In this document: positions 7,205-14,849 of the stretch, piece after piece
How positions within the stretch are numbered: the stretch's first letter is position 1
Layout of the letters: the number at the start of each line of letters is the position of its first letter
Assembly: GCA_020833025.1 (NCBI GenBank)
Contig: JAJHRB010000007.1
Coordinates: 1-36,318, forward strand
From: Thermoproteaceae archaeon
Lineage (GTDB): Archaea > Thermoproteota > Thermoprotei > Thermoproteales > Thermoproteaceae
DNA: 36,318 nt
Direction: 5' to 3'
Translations under genes and position numbers: made by a program
Notes under the pieces: model-generated
The model's input: only the letters and a program-made list of their open reading frames with translations
Database searches by the model: none
What the model was told of the DNA's origin: nothing

Positions 7205-7708
7205 GTGAGCTCGCCGGCCCAGCTGCCCAGGCCCCGCAGAGAGCTGCCGGGAGGGCTGCAGAGACTACTCAGGCTGAGGGTCAGGATGGAGAGAAGAATG
7301 CCGGAGTTCGTGCGCATAGACCAGTGGCGCTACAAGCGGATAGAGGGCAGCGGCTGGCGTTACCCGCGCGGCCTGGATAGCAAGATAAGGAGGAAGTGGA
7401 AGGGCTGGCCGCCGTGCGTCGAGGTGGGCTACCGCAAGCCGGCGGCAGTGCGCGGGCTCCACCCCTCTGGCTTCGTCGAGGCCGTGATCCACAATGCGGA
7501 GGAGCTCGACAGACTGGACCCGAGGACTCACGCCGTTAGAATCGCGAGCGCCGTCGGGCTGAGAAAGAGGCTGGAGATCCTCAAGAGGGCAATAGAAAGG
7601 GGCTTTTACGTCCTGAATCCCGGCAGGAGGGCGCTCGGGGCGCTCAGCAGCGAGGCCGCTGGCGCGCAGGCACAGCACTCCCAGGCAGGCCAGGCGCAGG
7701 CCGGGTAG
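7205..7708 (+). CDS. rpl32e: Ribosomal protein L32e
   Basis: A 167-residue large-subunit protein. The core from about residue 35 shows family signatures: FVRIDQWRYKRI, WRYPRGLDSKIRRK, the VEVGYRKPAAVRGLHPSG block, and EAVIHNAEELD. The N-terminus carries about 30 extra arginine-rich residues, and the C-terminus ends in a low-complexity Ala/Gln tail (AGAQAQHSQAGQAQAG). The start is the GTG 24 bp after the operon promoter. L19e follows after 3 bp, keeping the archaeal spc-type order L32e-L19e-L18. Confidence 0.95.
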   Translation: MSSPAQLPRPRRELPGGLQRLLRLRVRMERRMPEFVRIDQWRYKRIEGSGWRYPRGLDSKIRRKWKGWPPCVEVGYRKPAAVRGLHPSGFVEAVIHNAEELDRLDPRTHAVRIASAVGLRKRLEILKRAIERGFYVLNPGRRALGALSSEAAGAQAQHSQAGQAQAG

Positions 7709-7711
7709 GCC

Positions 7712-8155
7712 GTGACGGACGTGAAGAGGCTAGCGGCGGAAATTCTCGGCGTCGGCGCCAGCAGGGTTAGAATATCGCCGGAGGCCGCGCAGAGGCTAGA
7801 GGAAGTCGCGACGAAAAATGACGTGAGGGCGCTGATAGACGAGGGGCTTGTGTGGGCCGAGCCGAAGAGGGGAAACTCGAGAGGCCGCTGGCGCGAGCGG
7901 CACGAAAAAAAGAGGCGGGGCAGGAGGAGGGGCCCAGGCAGGCGCAAGGGACCGAGAGTCGATGAGAAGCGGGCGTGGATAAACAGAGTCAGGCCGCTCA
8001 GGAGGTTTCTCAGTGTGCTGAAGAGAGCGGGAGTGATAGAGCCGCGGATCTGGCGTGAGCTCTACAGAATGGTCAAGGGCGGCTACTTCCGCGACATAAA
8101 TCACTTGAAGGCGTACATAAACGAGCGCAAGCTCGCCAAGGGGCCCGTAAGGTGA
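7712..8155 (+). CDS. rpl19e: Ribosomal protein L19e
   Basis: A 147-residue protein with the L19e layout: an N-terminal helix set ([15 protein letters not shown]), then the very basic central stretch ([18 protein letters not shown]) that threads into rRNA, then the [20 protein letters not shown]-terminal helices. It starts at a GTG 3 bp after the L32e stop and ends 1 bp before the L18 ATG, so the genes are translated together. Confidence 0.95.
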   Translation: MTDVKRLAAEILGVGASRVRISPEAAQRLEEVATKNDVRALIDEGLVWAEPKRGNSRGRWRERHEKKRRGRRRGPGRRKGPRVDEKRAWINRVRPLRRFLSVLKRAGVIEPRIWRELYRMVKGGYFRDINHLKAYINERKLAKGPVR

Positions 8156-8156
8156 C

Positions 8157-8819
8157 ATGGCAAGGGGGCCGAGGTACAGGGTTCTCTTCAGGAGGAGAAG
8201 GCTCGGCCTGACAAATTACAGCAAGCGGCGCAAGCTTCTCCTCTCTAAAAAGCCCAGGCTTGTCGTGAGGAAGACGAACAAATACATTATCGCGCAGATC
8301 GTCGTCGCAAGGCCTGAGGGCGACGTTACCGTGGTCGGCGTTGACACCAGAGCGCTCGCAAGATTCGGGTGGAGGGGCGACGAGAACAACACCCCGGCGG
8401 CTTACCTGCTCGGGCTAGTTGCCGGCTATAAGGCGAGGCTCCGCGGCGTGACTGAGGCAATAATTGATATCGGGCTCCACAGACCCGCGAGAGGCGCTAG
8501 AGTCTTCGCGGTGCTGAAGGGGGCTGCGGATGCCGGGCTCAAGATACCGTATAGCGAGGAGGTAATACCGAGCGAGAGCAGAATTCGCGGCGAGCATATT
8601 GCAGCATACGCAAAGAAATTGAAAGAGGCAAGCCCCGAGCTATACAACGCCAGGTTCTCGCGGTACCTGCAGCGCGGACTGCCCCCCGAGGAGCTCGCCA
8701 GGCACTTCGAGGAGACAAAGAAGAAAATTATCGAGTACTACGAGCAGAAGCTCGCCAAGCCTGCCCCCTCCAGCCCCAGTCCTGCCTCCGGGAGCGCGGC
8801 AGGGCAGGGCAGCGCTTGA
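8157..8819 (+). CDS. rpl18: Ribosomal protein uL18 (L18)
   Basis: A 220-residue uL18 of the archaeal/eukaryotic L5-like type that binds 5S rRNA. Family blocks are [42 protein letters not shown] and the [19 protein letters not shown] strand-turn. The C-terminal 20 residues are a Pro/Ser/Ala/Gly tail of low complexity. In most archaea S5, L30 and L15 follow; here the operon stops at L18, as expected for the scattered ribosomal operons of Thermoproteales. Confidence 0.95.
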   Translation: MARGPRYRVLFRRRRLGLTNYSKRRKLLLSKKPRLVVRKTNKYIIAQIVVARPEGDVTVVGVDTRALARFGWRGDENNTPAAYLLGLVAGYKARLRGVTEAIIDIGLHRPARGARVFAVLKGAADAGLKIPYSEEVIPSESRIRGEHIAAYAKKLKEASPELYNARFSRYLQRGLPPEELARHFEETKKKIIEYYEQKLAKPAPSSPSPASGSAAGQGSA

Positions 8820-8972
8820 GCGCGACAGAGCGCCTGAGAGGGCCGCGCGCCGGAGCTGGCCCTCGTCAGAGTGGTGGGGCTGCAGCGCGAAATAAAGCCG
8901 TCCCGCTGCGCGCGAGGGCGAGTAGCGCGCGGCGATGGCCGCACCGCGGCTGTCCCTCAGACCTCCCGAAAG

Positions 8973-8980
8973 TTTTAAAT
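8973..8980 (+). promoter_or_regulatory. TATA box of the tRNA 5' half
   Basis: Ttttaaat is centred 26 bp before the G at 9003, which is the first base of the tRNA-like acceptor strand. Transcription would start exactly at tRNA position 1. Confidence 0.55.
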
Positions 8981-9002
8981 AGCCGCAGCCTAATAGCCGC
9001 AA

Positions 9003-9033
9003 GCCCCGGTAGCTCAGCCCGGTCGGAGCGCCC
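9003..9033 (+). tRNA. Orphan tRNA 5' half (possible split tRNA)
   Basis: The sequence reads as a class I tRNA 5' part: acceptor strand GCCCCGG (9003-9009), T8 A9, D stem GCTC/GAGC (9012-9015 and 9026-9029) around AGCCCGGTCG, G26, then CCC as the start of an anticodon stem. After that the pattern breaks: there is no T33, no anticodon loop, no T arm, and no CCGGGGC acceptor partner anywhere downstream. The TATA box 26 bp upstream places transcription start at base 1. Trailing sequence is GC-rich, as expected for trans-splicing tails. Alternatives are a decayed tRNA left by an integration event, or a tRNA with an unrecognised long intron. The amino acid cannot be assigned, and the exon end is uncertain. 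Confidence 0.5.
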
Positions 9034-9243
9034 AGGCAGCCCCGCCGGGCCGCCGCACTCCCAGTCCTCCTCTCGAGCCGCTCCCAAGGGGCCGGTCTCC
9101 ACGGAGGGCGCAGAGAAGCCGGAGCGAGAGTGCGCGGCTGAGCGTATTCGGCCCCTCAGGGTATCGGCGCGGCGCGTCAGCGTGTCATTCAAGCGCGTTG
9201 CGGCCTCGCTGAGCTGCGGCGCCGCCCGGAAAAGCTCGGCCAA

Positions 9244-9535
9244 TTAAGGCCGGCCGCGATGTAGCGCGCCCACCATATCTGCCACTATGCCGGCGCTTAC
9301 ACCGCCGGCCTGCGGGCAGGAAGCATGGCTGCGAGAAGGGATCCCGACATGCCGATTACCGCGTCGAGAGCGCCCACTAGCGCAGGTCGCGCCCAGAATC
9401 CTCCCCTCCTTTAGCCGCTCTCAGCTGGCGCGGTGTCTCCTGGCGGCCCCGCTGCAAACAGCCCTAACGCTAGCGTGGCTGGCGCCGGCAGCAACGCGAG
9501 TGCACGCTGTTTGCGAATATCCCGGCGTTGCGCGA
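9244..9535 (-). pseudogene. Decayed C-terminal remnant of an unidentified protein gene
   Basis: Reverse-strand translation gives protein-like segments in shifting frames that join smoothly: LPAPATLALGLFAAGPPGDT, then ERLKEGRILGATCASG, then GALDAVIGMSGSLLAAMLPA, then GGVSAGIVADMVGALHRGRP and a stop at 9244-9246. About three frameshifts and one in-frame TAA are needed, so this is a pseudogene. Its upstream end abuts the exporter gene at 9539, as if the module had landed in or next to it. The family is not recognised. Confidence 0.45.
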
Positions 9536-9538
9536 AAT

Positions 9539-10435
9539 CTATGTGGCACACACCGTTTTCTTGCAGCTGCGCTTTGCTATAGATGCCGGCTTCTTGTCGT
9601 GCTGCTTATTTGCTCTGGTTTCCGCGTAGATCGATATTACGCCTCCTAAAATCACCAGAGCCCCACCGGCGGCGGTCCATTGCGATGGCGTCTGGCCCAG
9701 AAACAAGAAGGCAAACGTCGACGCATAAACTGGGTCCAGATAGCTGAGCGCGGACGCCAGCTGTACCGTGATTCTGCGCAACGCGTCGTACCACAGAAAC
9801 AGCGCCAACAAGGTGTTTAACACGGCGGCTGTAAACGCCGCGACTAAGGCGGAGGGGGTCGCCTCAAATCTGTATAGCGCCAGAAAAGGCGCCGTGAAAA
9901 ATGTTGCCACAGATGTCTGACATAGAACTAAATGGATAGGCGCCATGCGACTTGCGGAGAGCTTGCTGGTAACTATAAGCGCTGCATAAAACGCGGCGCT
10001 TAATGCGGCAAATAAGACGCCTAAGGGCGTAGTGTAGCTGGCGAACCCCATTAGCATGGTTACGCCGATAAACGAGACTAGTAAGGCCAGTAACTTTAGT
10101 GTCTGCATTTTCTCGCCGAGAAAGTGCATGTAAACGCTAGCTATTATGGGGCCTGCATAGTAGATCATAACAGCAGTGGACACCGGCATAAGAGTAGTGG
10201 CGTGGAATAGGAAGATCCAGTTAAGCGCGAGGAAAACGCCAGACAAAATCGCAGTCAGGCTGTCACACGCGAAGCCGCGCAGAGCCACAGCTAGCAAGAC
10301 GGCGGTAATAGCCACCCTGAAGAAGACAAACACAGGCGAAGGAAGTCCAGAAAGCTCGAATATAATGGGTACACTACCCCAAATAGCCGTCACCGCCAGC
10401 ATTTCTAATATGCCGACCGCGACTTGACCCCGCAT
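9539..10435 (-). CDS. DMT-superfamily (EamA) transporter
   Basis: A 298-residue membrane protein with two EamA repeats. The first (about 7-135) includes AIWGSVPIIFELSGLPSPV and FRVAITAVLLAVAL; the second (about 145-275) ends in SYLDPVYASTFAFLFLGQ, the common P-V-x-A/S signature of these carriers. About ten helices are expected, followed by a basic tail rich in Lys/Arg. EamA proteins usually export amino acids or small metabolites. The ATG comes 1 bp after the TGA of the upstream regulator gene (TGACATG), so the two form an operon. Base composition is less G+C-rich than the ribosomal or nuo genes, suggesting acquisition. Confidence 0.85.
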   Translation of the reverse strand: MRGQVAVGILEMLAVTAIWGSVPIIFELSGLPSPVFVFFRVAITAVLLAVALRGFACDSLTAILSGVFLALNWIFLFHATTLMPVSTAVMIYYAGPIIASVYMHFLGEKMQTLKLLALLVSFIGVTMLMGFASYTTPLGVLFAALSAAFYAALIVTSKLSASRMAPIHLVLCQTSVATFFTAPFLALYRFEATPSALVAAFTAAVLNTLLALFLWYDALRRITVQLASALSYLDPVYASTFAFLFLGQTPSQWTAAGGALVILGGVISIYAETRANKQHDKKPASIAKRSCKKTVCAT

Positions 10436-10436
10436 G

Positions 10437-11978
10437 TCACAACTTGCGGAAGACCAGCACGTAGGTGCCCGACCCTCTTCCTGTGGGATATACTCTATAC
10501 TGTGCCACCGGCTTCAAGCCGAGCGCAGACGCCGCGCCTACGAACTTCTCCACCGACGTCTTCCTCTCCTCTATGTATGCCACCCCCAGCAGAAGCGAGG
10601 TGAGCTCAAGCCTATAGAAGTGAAGAAAGGCCTTTTCTACGTCGTCTCCGCTCTCCCTAAGCTCTTTGGATATGCCGTGGTACGTCTTCGCCAAGATGTC
10701 CAGGGCCAATTTTATCTTTTCTGCCCTAGCGGCGTGGTATGCAGATAGGAGCTCCACGCGATATCTCTCTAGCGGGATGTCCAGGAGGTAGCGCAGATGA
10801 TGCATTATTATATTTCTCCGCCTTTCTCGCTCATTGTTATAGTCCGCTATAAACTCATCAGCCACAACGAGCAGGCCGCCGCTTCTCAGTCTCGACGAAA
10901 TCCATTCAAGGAAGTTCTCGATATGATGCGAAGCTCCGAACGAAACCACAGCAGAAGTGCCGGCGGGCACGTCGTCCAGCACTTGAACCGGGCTCAACTT
11001 CCTGAAAAACGGCGAAGATTCCACACAGGATATTTTCAAATCGGGCAAAAGCTCCGCCAGAATCCTTTCGTGATAGGCAGGGCCGCATGTCACGCTGATT
11101 ACCTCCGTAATTCTGCGCTTATAGAGCTCGTACGCGACATATACGGCCTGCTCGGCATAGCCAGGATGAAGAGGCTCGTAGATAAGATATTCGTACACAT
11201 CAAAATTCTGCTCGAACGGCGTAGTTCTCAAAACCTGTGGAAGGTTAGCACCCCTCGCGTGTACGACGGCTTTAGGTAGCGTCAACCTGCCAGCTAACGT
11301 GTTGTACTCGGCGGAAAGAATGTCAAAGAGGAGTAGATCCAGATACCTCTCCGGGGGCTGTTTCTTGTTTACCACCGAGATCGCATAGGCGAGGATCTCA
11401 TTGTCAACGTCTGGCTCAAGCAAGTCCCTAACCCCCTCTGTAACTACAGGCGTGGCGTCGAGGTACCATCTCTTGGCAGGTCTTCTCTGCGTGTGATAAA
11501 ACATAGCCACGACGGCAACAGCGCCGCCGCCCACCGCCATATAGAGATGGGGCTCCCCGCCGTAGAATTTGGCCGTCTCCCCCTCCCAGACGTACTTCGG
11601 CGCGTCGAGAGGCCCCACTATCATAGCCCCCTCAATTACGTGAACTACCTCAAGCGGCGAGTTTTCATGCGGCTCCGCGTAGCGTGTAGCCCCGGCTCCC
11701 AGCCTCATGAGATACACCTCCTTGCTGTTCCTTCGTTCTATTAAACGAACTTCGACGCCGTTTTCGGCGACGGATAGACTATGTTCCACAAGCTCGCCAA
11801 ACGTAACGCCTAAGGCGTTGGCGATTTTCCACAGGGTAGAGATGGTGGGGCTTACCCTCCCTTGCTCAATGGCCCACAACGCCGATTTGGAGATTCCTAC
11901 CAATTTTGCTAGTTGCGACAAGGTAAGACCCCGCTTCTCTCTGAGCTCCATAATCCTTTTCCCAACGGCGACTTCCAC
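10437..11978 (-). CDS. XRE-cupin regulator fused to a methyltransferase-like domain
   Basis: This 513-residue protein has three parts. Residues 5-62 form an XRE helix-turn-helix (KRGLTLSQLAKLVGIS, then SALWAIEQGRVSPTISTLWK). Residues about 88-165 form a cupin (HENSPLEVVHVIEG), the usual XRE-cupin layout. Residues about 270-513 look like a Rossmann-type SAM methyltransferase: EVISVTCGPAYHE (293-304, motif I-like), acidic E320, SFGASHHIENF (346-356), then LRSGGLLVVADEF. A helical insert follows the last strand. I do not know another protein with this exact order. It starts at a GTG, about 26 bp after a TATA box, with a palindrome between them. The partner exporter follows immediately. The methyltransferase call rests on motifs by eye. 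Confidence 0.7.
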   Translation of the reverse strand: MEVAVGKRIMELREKRGLTLSQLAKLVGISKSALWAIEQGRVSPTISTLWKIANALGVTFGELVEHSLSVAENGVEVRLIERRNSKEVYLMRLGAGATRYAEPHENSPLEVVHVIEGAMIVGPLDAPKYVWEGETAKFYGGEPHLYMAVGGGAVAVVAMFYHTQRRPAKRWYLDATPVVTEGVRDLLEPDVDNEILAYAISVVNKKQPPERYLDLLLFDILSAEYNTLAGRLTLPKAVVHARGANLPQVLRTTPFEQNFDVYEYLIYEPLHPGYAEQAVYVAYELYKRRITEVISVTCGPAYHERILAELLPDLKISCVESSPFFRKLSPVQVLDDVPAGTSAVVSFGASHHIENFLEWISSRLRSGGLLVVADEFIADYNNERERRRNIIMHHLRYLLDIPLERYRVELLSAYHAARAEKIKLALDILAKTYHGISKELRESGDDVEKAFLHFYRLELTSLLLGVAYIEERKTSVEKFVGAASALGLKPVAQYRVYPTGRGSGTYVLVFRKL

Positions 11979-11981
11979 GCC

Positions 11982-12008
11982 AGTTCTATATTTAGAACTT
12001 AAAATTGT
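11982..12008 (-). promoter_or_regulatory. TATA box and palindromic operator of the XRE-methyltransferase operon
   Basis: A perfect inverted repeat, AGTTCTA-N4-TAGAACT (11982-11999), lies directly between the reverse-strand TATA box (attttaag, about 12008-12001) and the GTG at 11978. A dimeric XRE protein bound there would block transcription start, so autorepression is the natural reading. Confidence 0.65.
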
Positions 12009-12050
12009 TCAGCCCGTCTATCGCCGACCACCGCTCGCCCACCAACGCTC

Positions 12051-12284
12051 TCATCGCCGAGTGCTCTGACCGCAGAGGCTATGCATCATGATACTCATGT
12101 TGCTATTCTCCAGCAGTGGCGGCAATTTCGGCCTGAACCATGCGCCGCTGTAACAAAAGAAAGTAAGGGTAGCCCAGATCCCGGGGTCTACGCTGAGCGC
12201 TTGCGCAGTCACGTAGTCAGCCTAGGCGCAGTTTTCGCCGGTCACAATAGTGCCGCCTGCCATGCAGTAAGCGTTTCTCGCCAC
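12051..12284 (-). pseudogene. Protein-like remnant with an in-frame TAG
   Basis: From a GTG at 12284 the reverse strand reads ARNAYCMAGGTIVTGENCA, then TAG at 12224-12222, then in the same frame ADYVTAQALSVDPGIWATL and TFFCYSGAWFRPKLPPLLEN to a TGA at 12051. The same frame upstream of the GTG (to about 12413) carries ILGPKETQNMYESFRTLYKH followed by TAA. Three protein-like pieces in one frame separated by stops look like a decaying gene. I recognise no family, and the coding status is uncertain. I see nothing else in 12009-12389. Confidence 0.3.
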
Positions 12285-12389
12285 TTAGTGCTTATACAAG
12301 GTCCTGAAGCTTTCATACATGTTCTGTGTCTCTTTCGGCCCCAGGATCTGTAGCGTCCCTCCCGAAGACTCTGCGCCTTTCCTCGGTCG

Positions 12390-12569
12390 TTGACACTTCT
12401 TCACAACGCAATTGAGGCCGCCGGCGGCCCCGAGGCGGCCAAAATTAGGCCGTACGCTGCAGCTGACCTCCTAAGGCCGGCCAGGAGGGACGATGAAGTA
12501 AGAGAGGCGATAGCGATGTACCTCGCCGAGATGGCGAGAAGCAGAGCGCCGAGACGGAGAGTTCGCTGA
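12390..12569 (+). pseudogene. Possible C-terminal gene fragment next to tRNA-Ala
   Basis: The plus strand holds 59 codons from a TTG (12390) to a TGA at 12567. The translation has genome-typical composition: IEAAGGPEAAKIRPYAAADL, LRPARRDDEVREAIAMYLAE, ending MARSRAPRRRVR. There is no ATG/GTG start until late and no promoter at the right distance, and an in-frame TAG lies upstream. It looks like the 3' end of a gene whose 5' part is gone. It ends 46 bp from the 3' end of tRNA-Ala, a common integration spot, but it does not resemble an integrase. Confidence 0.35.
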
Positions 12570-12615
12570 ATGTTTAAGTTAGAATGCCGGCCGGGCATGA
12601 CGGGAATAAAGGAGT

Positions 12616-12732
12616 TGGTGGACCGGCCGGGATTCGAACCCGGGATCGCCCGCGCTCTCGGGCGTATTGTGGCACGCCGCGCCAAGCGGGCATCCTTCCG
12701 CTAGACTCGGCGGTCTCGATCTCTACCGGCCC
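12616..12732 (-). tRNA. tRNA-Ala(GGC) with two introns, CCA encoded
   Basis: The spliced reverse strand gives a perfect 75-nt tRNA. Acceptor GGGCCGG (12732-12726) pairs with CCGGTCC (12626-12620), including the G3:U70 pair that defines alanine tRNA. The anticodon stem is CCCGC/GCGGG with loop TTGGCGC and anticodon GGC (12683-12681). The T arm is CCGGG-TTCGAAT-CCCGG, and ACCA ends at 12616. Intron 1 (12722-12706, 17 nt) lies in the D stem between bases 10 and 11: CGGT pairs with GCCG, flanked by 3-nt bulges AGA and AGT. Intron 2 (12679-12655, 25 nt) is at the usual 37/38 site, with inner helix GGCGT/ACGCC and bulges CGC and AGC; its central helix has one mismatch. A second near-acceptor GGACCGG begins at 12744. 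Confidence 0.85.
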
Positions 12733-12744
12733 TCGCGCCGGTCC

Positions 12745-13556
12745 TGTGCCCTGATTATCCGCGTTTAAAAAAGTTTTTCGCTTTATCGGCATCCGAGCCA
12801 GGAGATCCGCGCAGGCTTCTCTGCACTCTAGCCCAGGTCGGCCGCTAATAGCAGGAAAACCAGCCTAGTTGGCTAGCAGTATGCGTAAACGGTGCGAGGA
12901 GCTGCGGCGCTGCGTGTATCGAAACCGCCCTCAGGGGCTGCTGGACAGCCCACGGTCAAGGAGCTGGGACCGTGAGCTTGCCTGGGTCTCAGCGGCAGGT
13001 AGGTTAAAGTCAAGGCACTGGGCAGGCCCGCCGATATGCATGCAGTGCCGCGTCAGGATATACGCAGATGCTGAGAGCGTGGCGAGGAAGGCGGTGGGAG
13101 CCGGGCCTCTCAGGGGCATGCATGCCGATAGCCGCCTGATTAATAGCATGCTGGTGATCCGCGTCCACGGCCTGGGCGTGCCGCTTCAGGTCTCTCTGCG
13201 TGAGGCAGGCAGGAGCTGGCGCGCTGACTGTGAGGTGCCGCCTAATGCCGTCGCCGAGCGTCGCGCCGGCCGTACTGCCGGGTGTGCGGGACTGGCGCTC
13301 TCCTGCCGGCGGGGCCAGCGCCACAGAGCCCCTGCCCGAGCCCGCACGAGCCCGCGCCCGTCTCGCCGCAGCGCGGCTCACGGGCGGGCGCCTCGCTGCA
13401 CCATGCAAGAACTTACTCGCGTCGCCACCACAGCCCTCCCCTCTCGCCCTCAGGTTATCGATGGCCCGCGGCGTGCCGGCTCAACATAGTCCATCCGCGC
13501 GGATTTGCACGCGGGGCGCCGGGTTTTGCGTGCCGGCGGAAGTTGAGGGCGTGCGG
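12745..13556. other. Long gap with no credible gene
   Basis: Apart from the tRNA-Ala promoter, I find no supported gene in about 800 bp. An open plus-strand frame (12869-13489) exists, but its arginines are mostly CGN whereas real genes here use AGG/AGA, and no TATA box precedes it. A short stretch near 13041-13200 gives a more protein-like reading (VRIYADAESVARKAVGAG, later INSMLVIRVHGLGVPLQV), perhaps a remnant. I also looked for SRP RNA and RNase P RNA signatures on both strands and saw none. Confidence 0.5.
12764..12772 (-). promoter_or_regulatory. TATA box of tRNA-Ala
   Basis: Tttaaaaaa (reverse strand TTTTTTAAA) lies 22-26 bp before 12744 and about 36 bp before the predicted tRNA 5' end at 12732, implying a roughly 12-nt leader that begins with GGACCGG. 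Confidence 0.5.
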
Positions 13557-13559
13557 CTC

Positions 13560-13979
13560 TCAGCCCCAGAGCATGTACTCCTCCTTCAGTAACTCTTGCA
13601 GCACTGCTCTCTCGAAGCACAGGTCCCTCACGGATATCACGCCGACGAGCTCGCCATCTCTGTTGACAATTACCAGGTGCCTGATTTTGTGCTCGCGCAT
13701 TCTCTCCGCGGCGACCCAGATAGGGTCTGTGTCGAGGGCAGTGACCGGGGGCTTTCTCGCTACCTCGACGGCAGGCCTCTCGGGGTCTACATGCTCTGCT
13801 ACCGCCCTCACGACGTCTCTCTCCGAAATCACGGCAACGGGCCTCCTCGGGTCGCTCCTAGAGGTCAGAACCACTATCCCTACTCTGCTCCTGGCTAGTT
13901 CTCTTGCCACGTCCCTTATCGTTGCCGTCTCGGAGAGCGAGACTGGCGGCCTTCTTATCAAGTCCGCGCACCTGAGCAT
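13560..13979 (-). CDS. Two-CBS-domain protein
   Basis: A 139-residue protein made almost entirely of a CBS pair (Bateman module): the first near residues 8-65 with TIRDVARELARSRVGIVVL and the second near 75-130 with WVAAERMREHKIRHLVIV and GELVGVISVRDL. Such modules bind adenine nucleotides or SAM and regulate partner proteins. The start is the ATG at 13979, 26 bp from a TTTAATT box (reverse strand). Nothing nearby reveals the partner; the nucleotide-metabolism regulator upstream is the closest candidate. Confidence 0.85.
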   Translation of the reverse strand: MLRCADLIRRPPVSLSETATIRDVARELARSRVGIVVLTSRSDPRRPVAVISERDVVRAVAEHVDPERPAVEVARKPPVTALDTDPIWVAAERMREHKIRHLVIVNRDGELVGVISVRDLCFERAVLQELLKEEYMLWG

Positions 13980-14029
13980 GGACAGCTCAGTAACCCGCCC
14001 AATTAAACAATATTATCGCAATTGTCGAA

Positions 14030-14758
14030 CTACACCGGCACGCGTAGCACTACGTCAACAGGAAAGCTAAGCCGGAGCGCCAGCCCCTCCCGCGCCATCA
14101 GCACCGAGGCCCCGACGACTCGCGCGCCTGCCGCTTGCGCCAAGTTCGCTAGGGCCTCGAGAGTCCTGCCCGTCCTGGCTATGTCGTCGACTACAAACGC
14201 GCGATCCCCACGCCCAATTTGCGTCGCGGGAATGTAGAGCGTGACGGGCCTCCCCTCCCTCAGCAGCGTGTACTCATAATTTGCAACTCCCGGCTCTCTG
14301 TACTGCTTGGCGACAACGAGTCTGGCGGAGAGCCGCGAGGCCGCGACGACGGCAAGCGGCACTCCGTCGACTGCCGCCGTGAGGACGACGTCTACTTCAA
14401 GCTCGGGGAACCTCCTGCTGAGGTATATGCCGTACAGCTCCCAGAGCTCGGGCAGGTTTGCAAATGACATGTCTACATAGGTCTCGTACGTCCTCACTAG
14501 CGTCTTGATAATGCTTGACAGCGGGTACGCTCTTTCGAGCGCTGCCAGCATCCTCCCGGCTGTGTCTGGAGACGGCAGCATGTCGCCCGTGACGTACCTG
14601 GAGAGAACGCTCTCTGGCAGGCTGAGCAGCACGGAAAGGTCTCTGTACGTCACATTCAGCAGCCGCTTCACCGACTTCAGGTAGTTAACTGCGTCGAGTC
14701 TTAGCCTTAGGCTCTCCATTCTTCTCGCGAAATTTCTCGTGACCTCTCTCGCAGACAC
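14030..14758 (-). CDS. HTH-phosphoribosyltransferase regulator (GfcR/PurR-like)
   Basis: This 242-residue protein joins an N-terminal helix-turn-helix (about 25-75: YRDLSVLLSLPESVLSRYVT) to a type I phosphoribosyltransferase fold. The PRPP loop is FVVDDIARTGRTLEALANL (about 195-213). HTH-PRTase fusions act as transcription regulators that sense PRPP or nucleotides: PurR in Bacillus and GfcR-type proteins in archaea. Purine control is plausible because purB and purA lie 3-6 kb away, but this is inference. It starts at a GTG 26 bp from a TATA box (about 14778-14787) and is divergent from the 14850 gene. Confidence 0.8.
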   Translation of the reverse strand: MSAREVTRNFARRMESLRLRLDAVNYLKSVKRLLNVTYRDLSVLLSLPESVLSRYVTGDMLPSPDTAGRMLAALERAYPLSSIIKTLVRTYETYVDMSFANLPELWELYGIYLSRRFPELEVDVVLTAAVDGVPLAVVAASRLSARLVVAKQYREPGVANYEYTLLREGRPVTLYIPATQIGRGDRAFVVDDIARTGRTLEALANLAQAAGARVVGASVLMAREGLALRLSFPVDVVLRVPV

Positions 14759-14849
14759 TATCTAGTGTGCGCTATATTATTTAATATTAATATCGGGCAG
14801 GCCAGCCCTCTTGCGAGTTGTTTTAATAAGCGCGCGCGGAAGCCTCGCA

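Larger units (their letters stand above)
8820..9243. other. Intergenic region with no protein gene; contains the tRNA 5' half
   Basis: I find no credible coding frame in these 424 bp. The only structured signal is the TATA box ttttaaat (8973-8980) and the tRNA-like 5' half starting at 9003. From 9034 to 9243 there is no T-loop motif (TTCRANY) that could complete a tRNA. A palindrome, GGCCAATTAAGGCC, lies at about 9238-9251. Confidence 0.6.

Noticed and set aside
12222-12224. In-frame TAG as a pyrrolysine codon
   Set aside because: The frame has other stops, no recognisable family and no promoter, and no pyrrolysine genes are in view; decay explains it better.
12600-12640. Direct repeat of the tRNA-Ala 3' end as an attachment site
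   Set aside because: I found no second copy of the tRNA 3' end at the left side of the accessory zone, so no att pair is claimed.
12869-13489. 206-codon open frame
   Set aside because: CGN-rich arginine use unlike the rest of the window, no TATA box, no recognisable domain.
12745-13556. SRP RNA or RNase P RNA in the long gap
   Set aside because: No SRP helix 8 motif and no RNase P CR-I or CR-V motif on either strand by eye.
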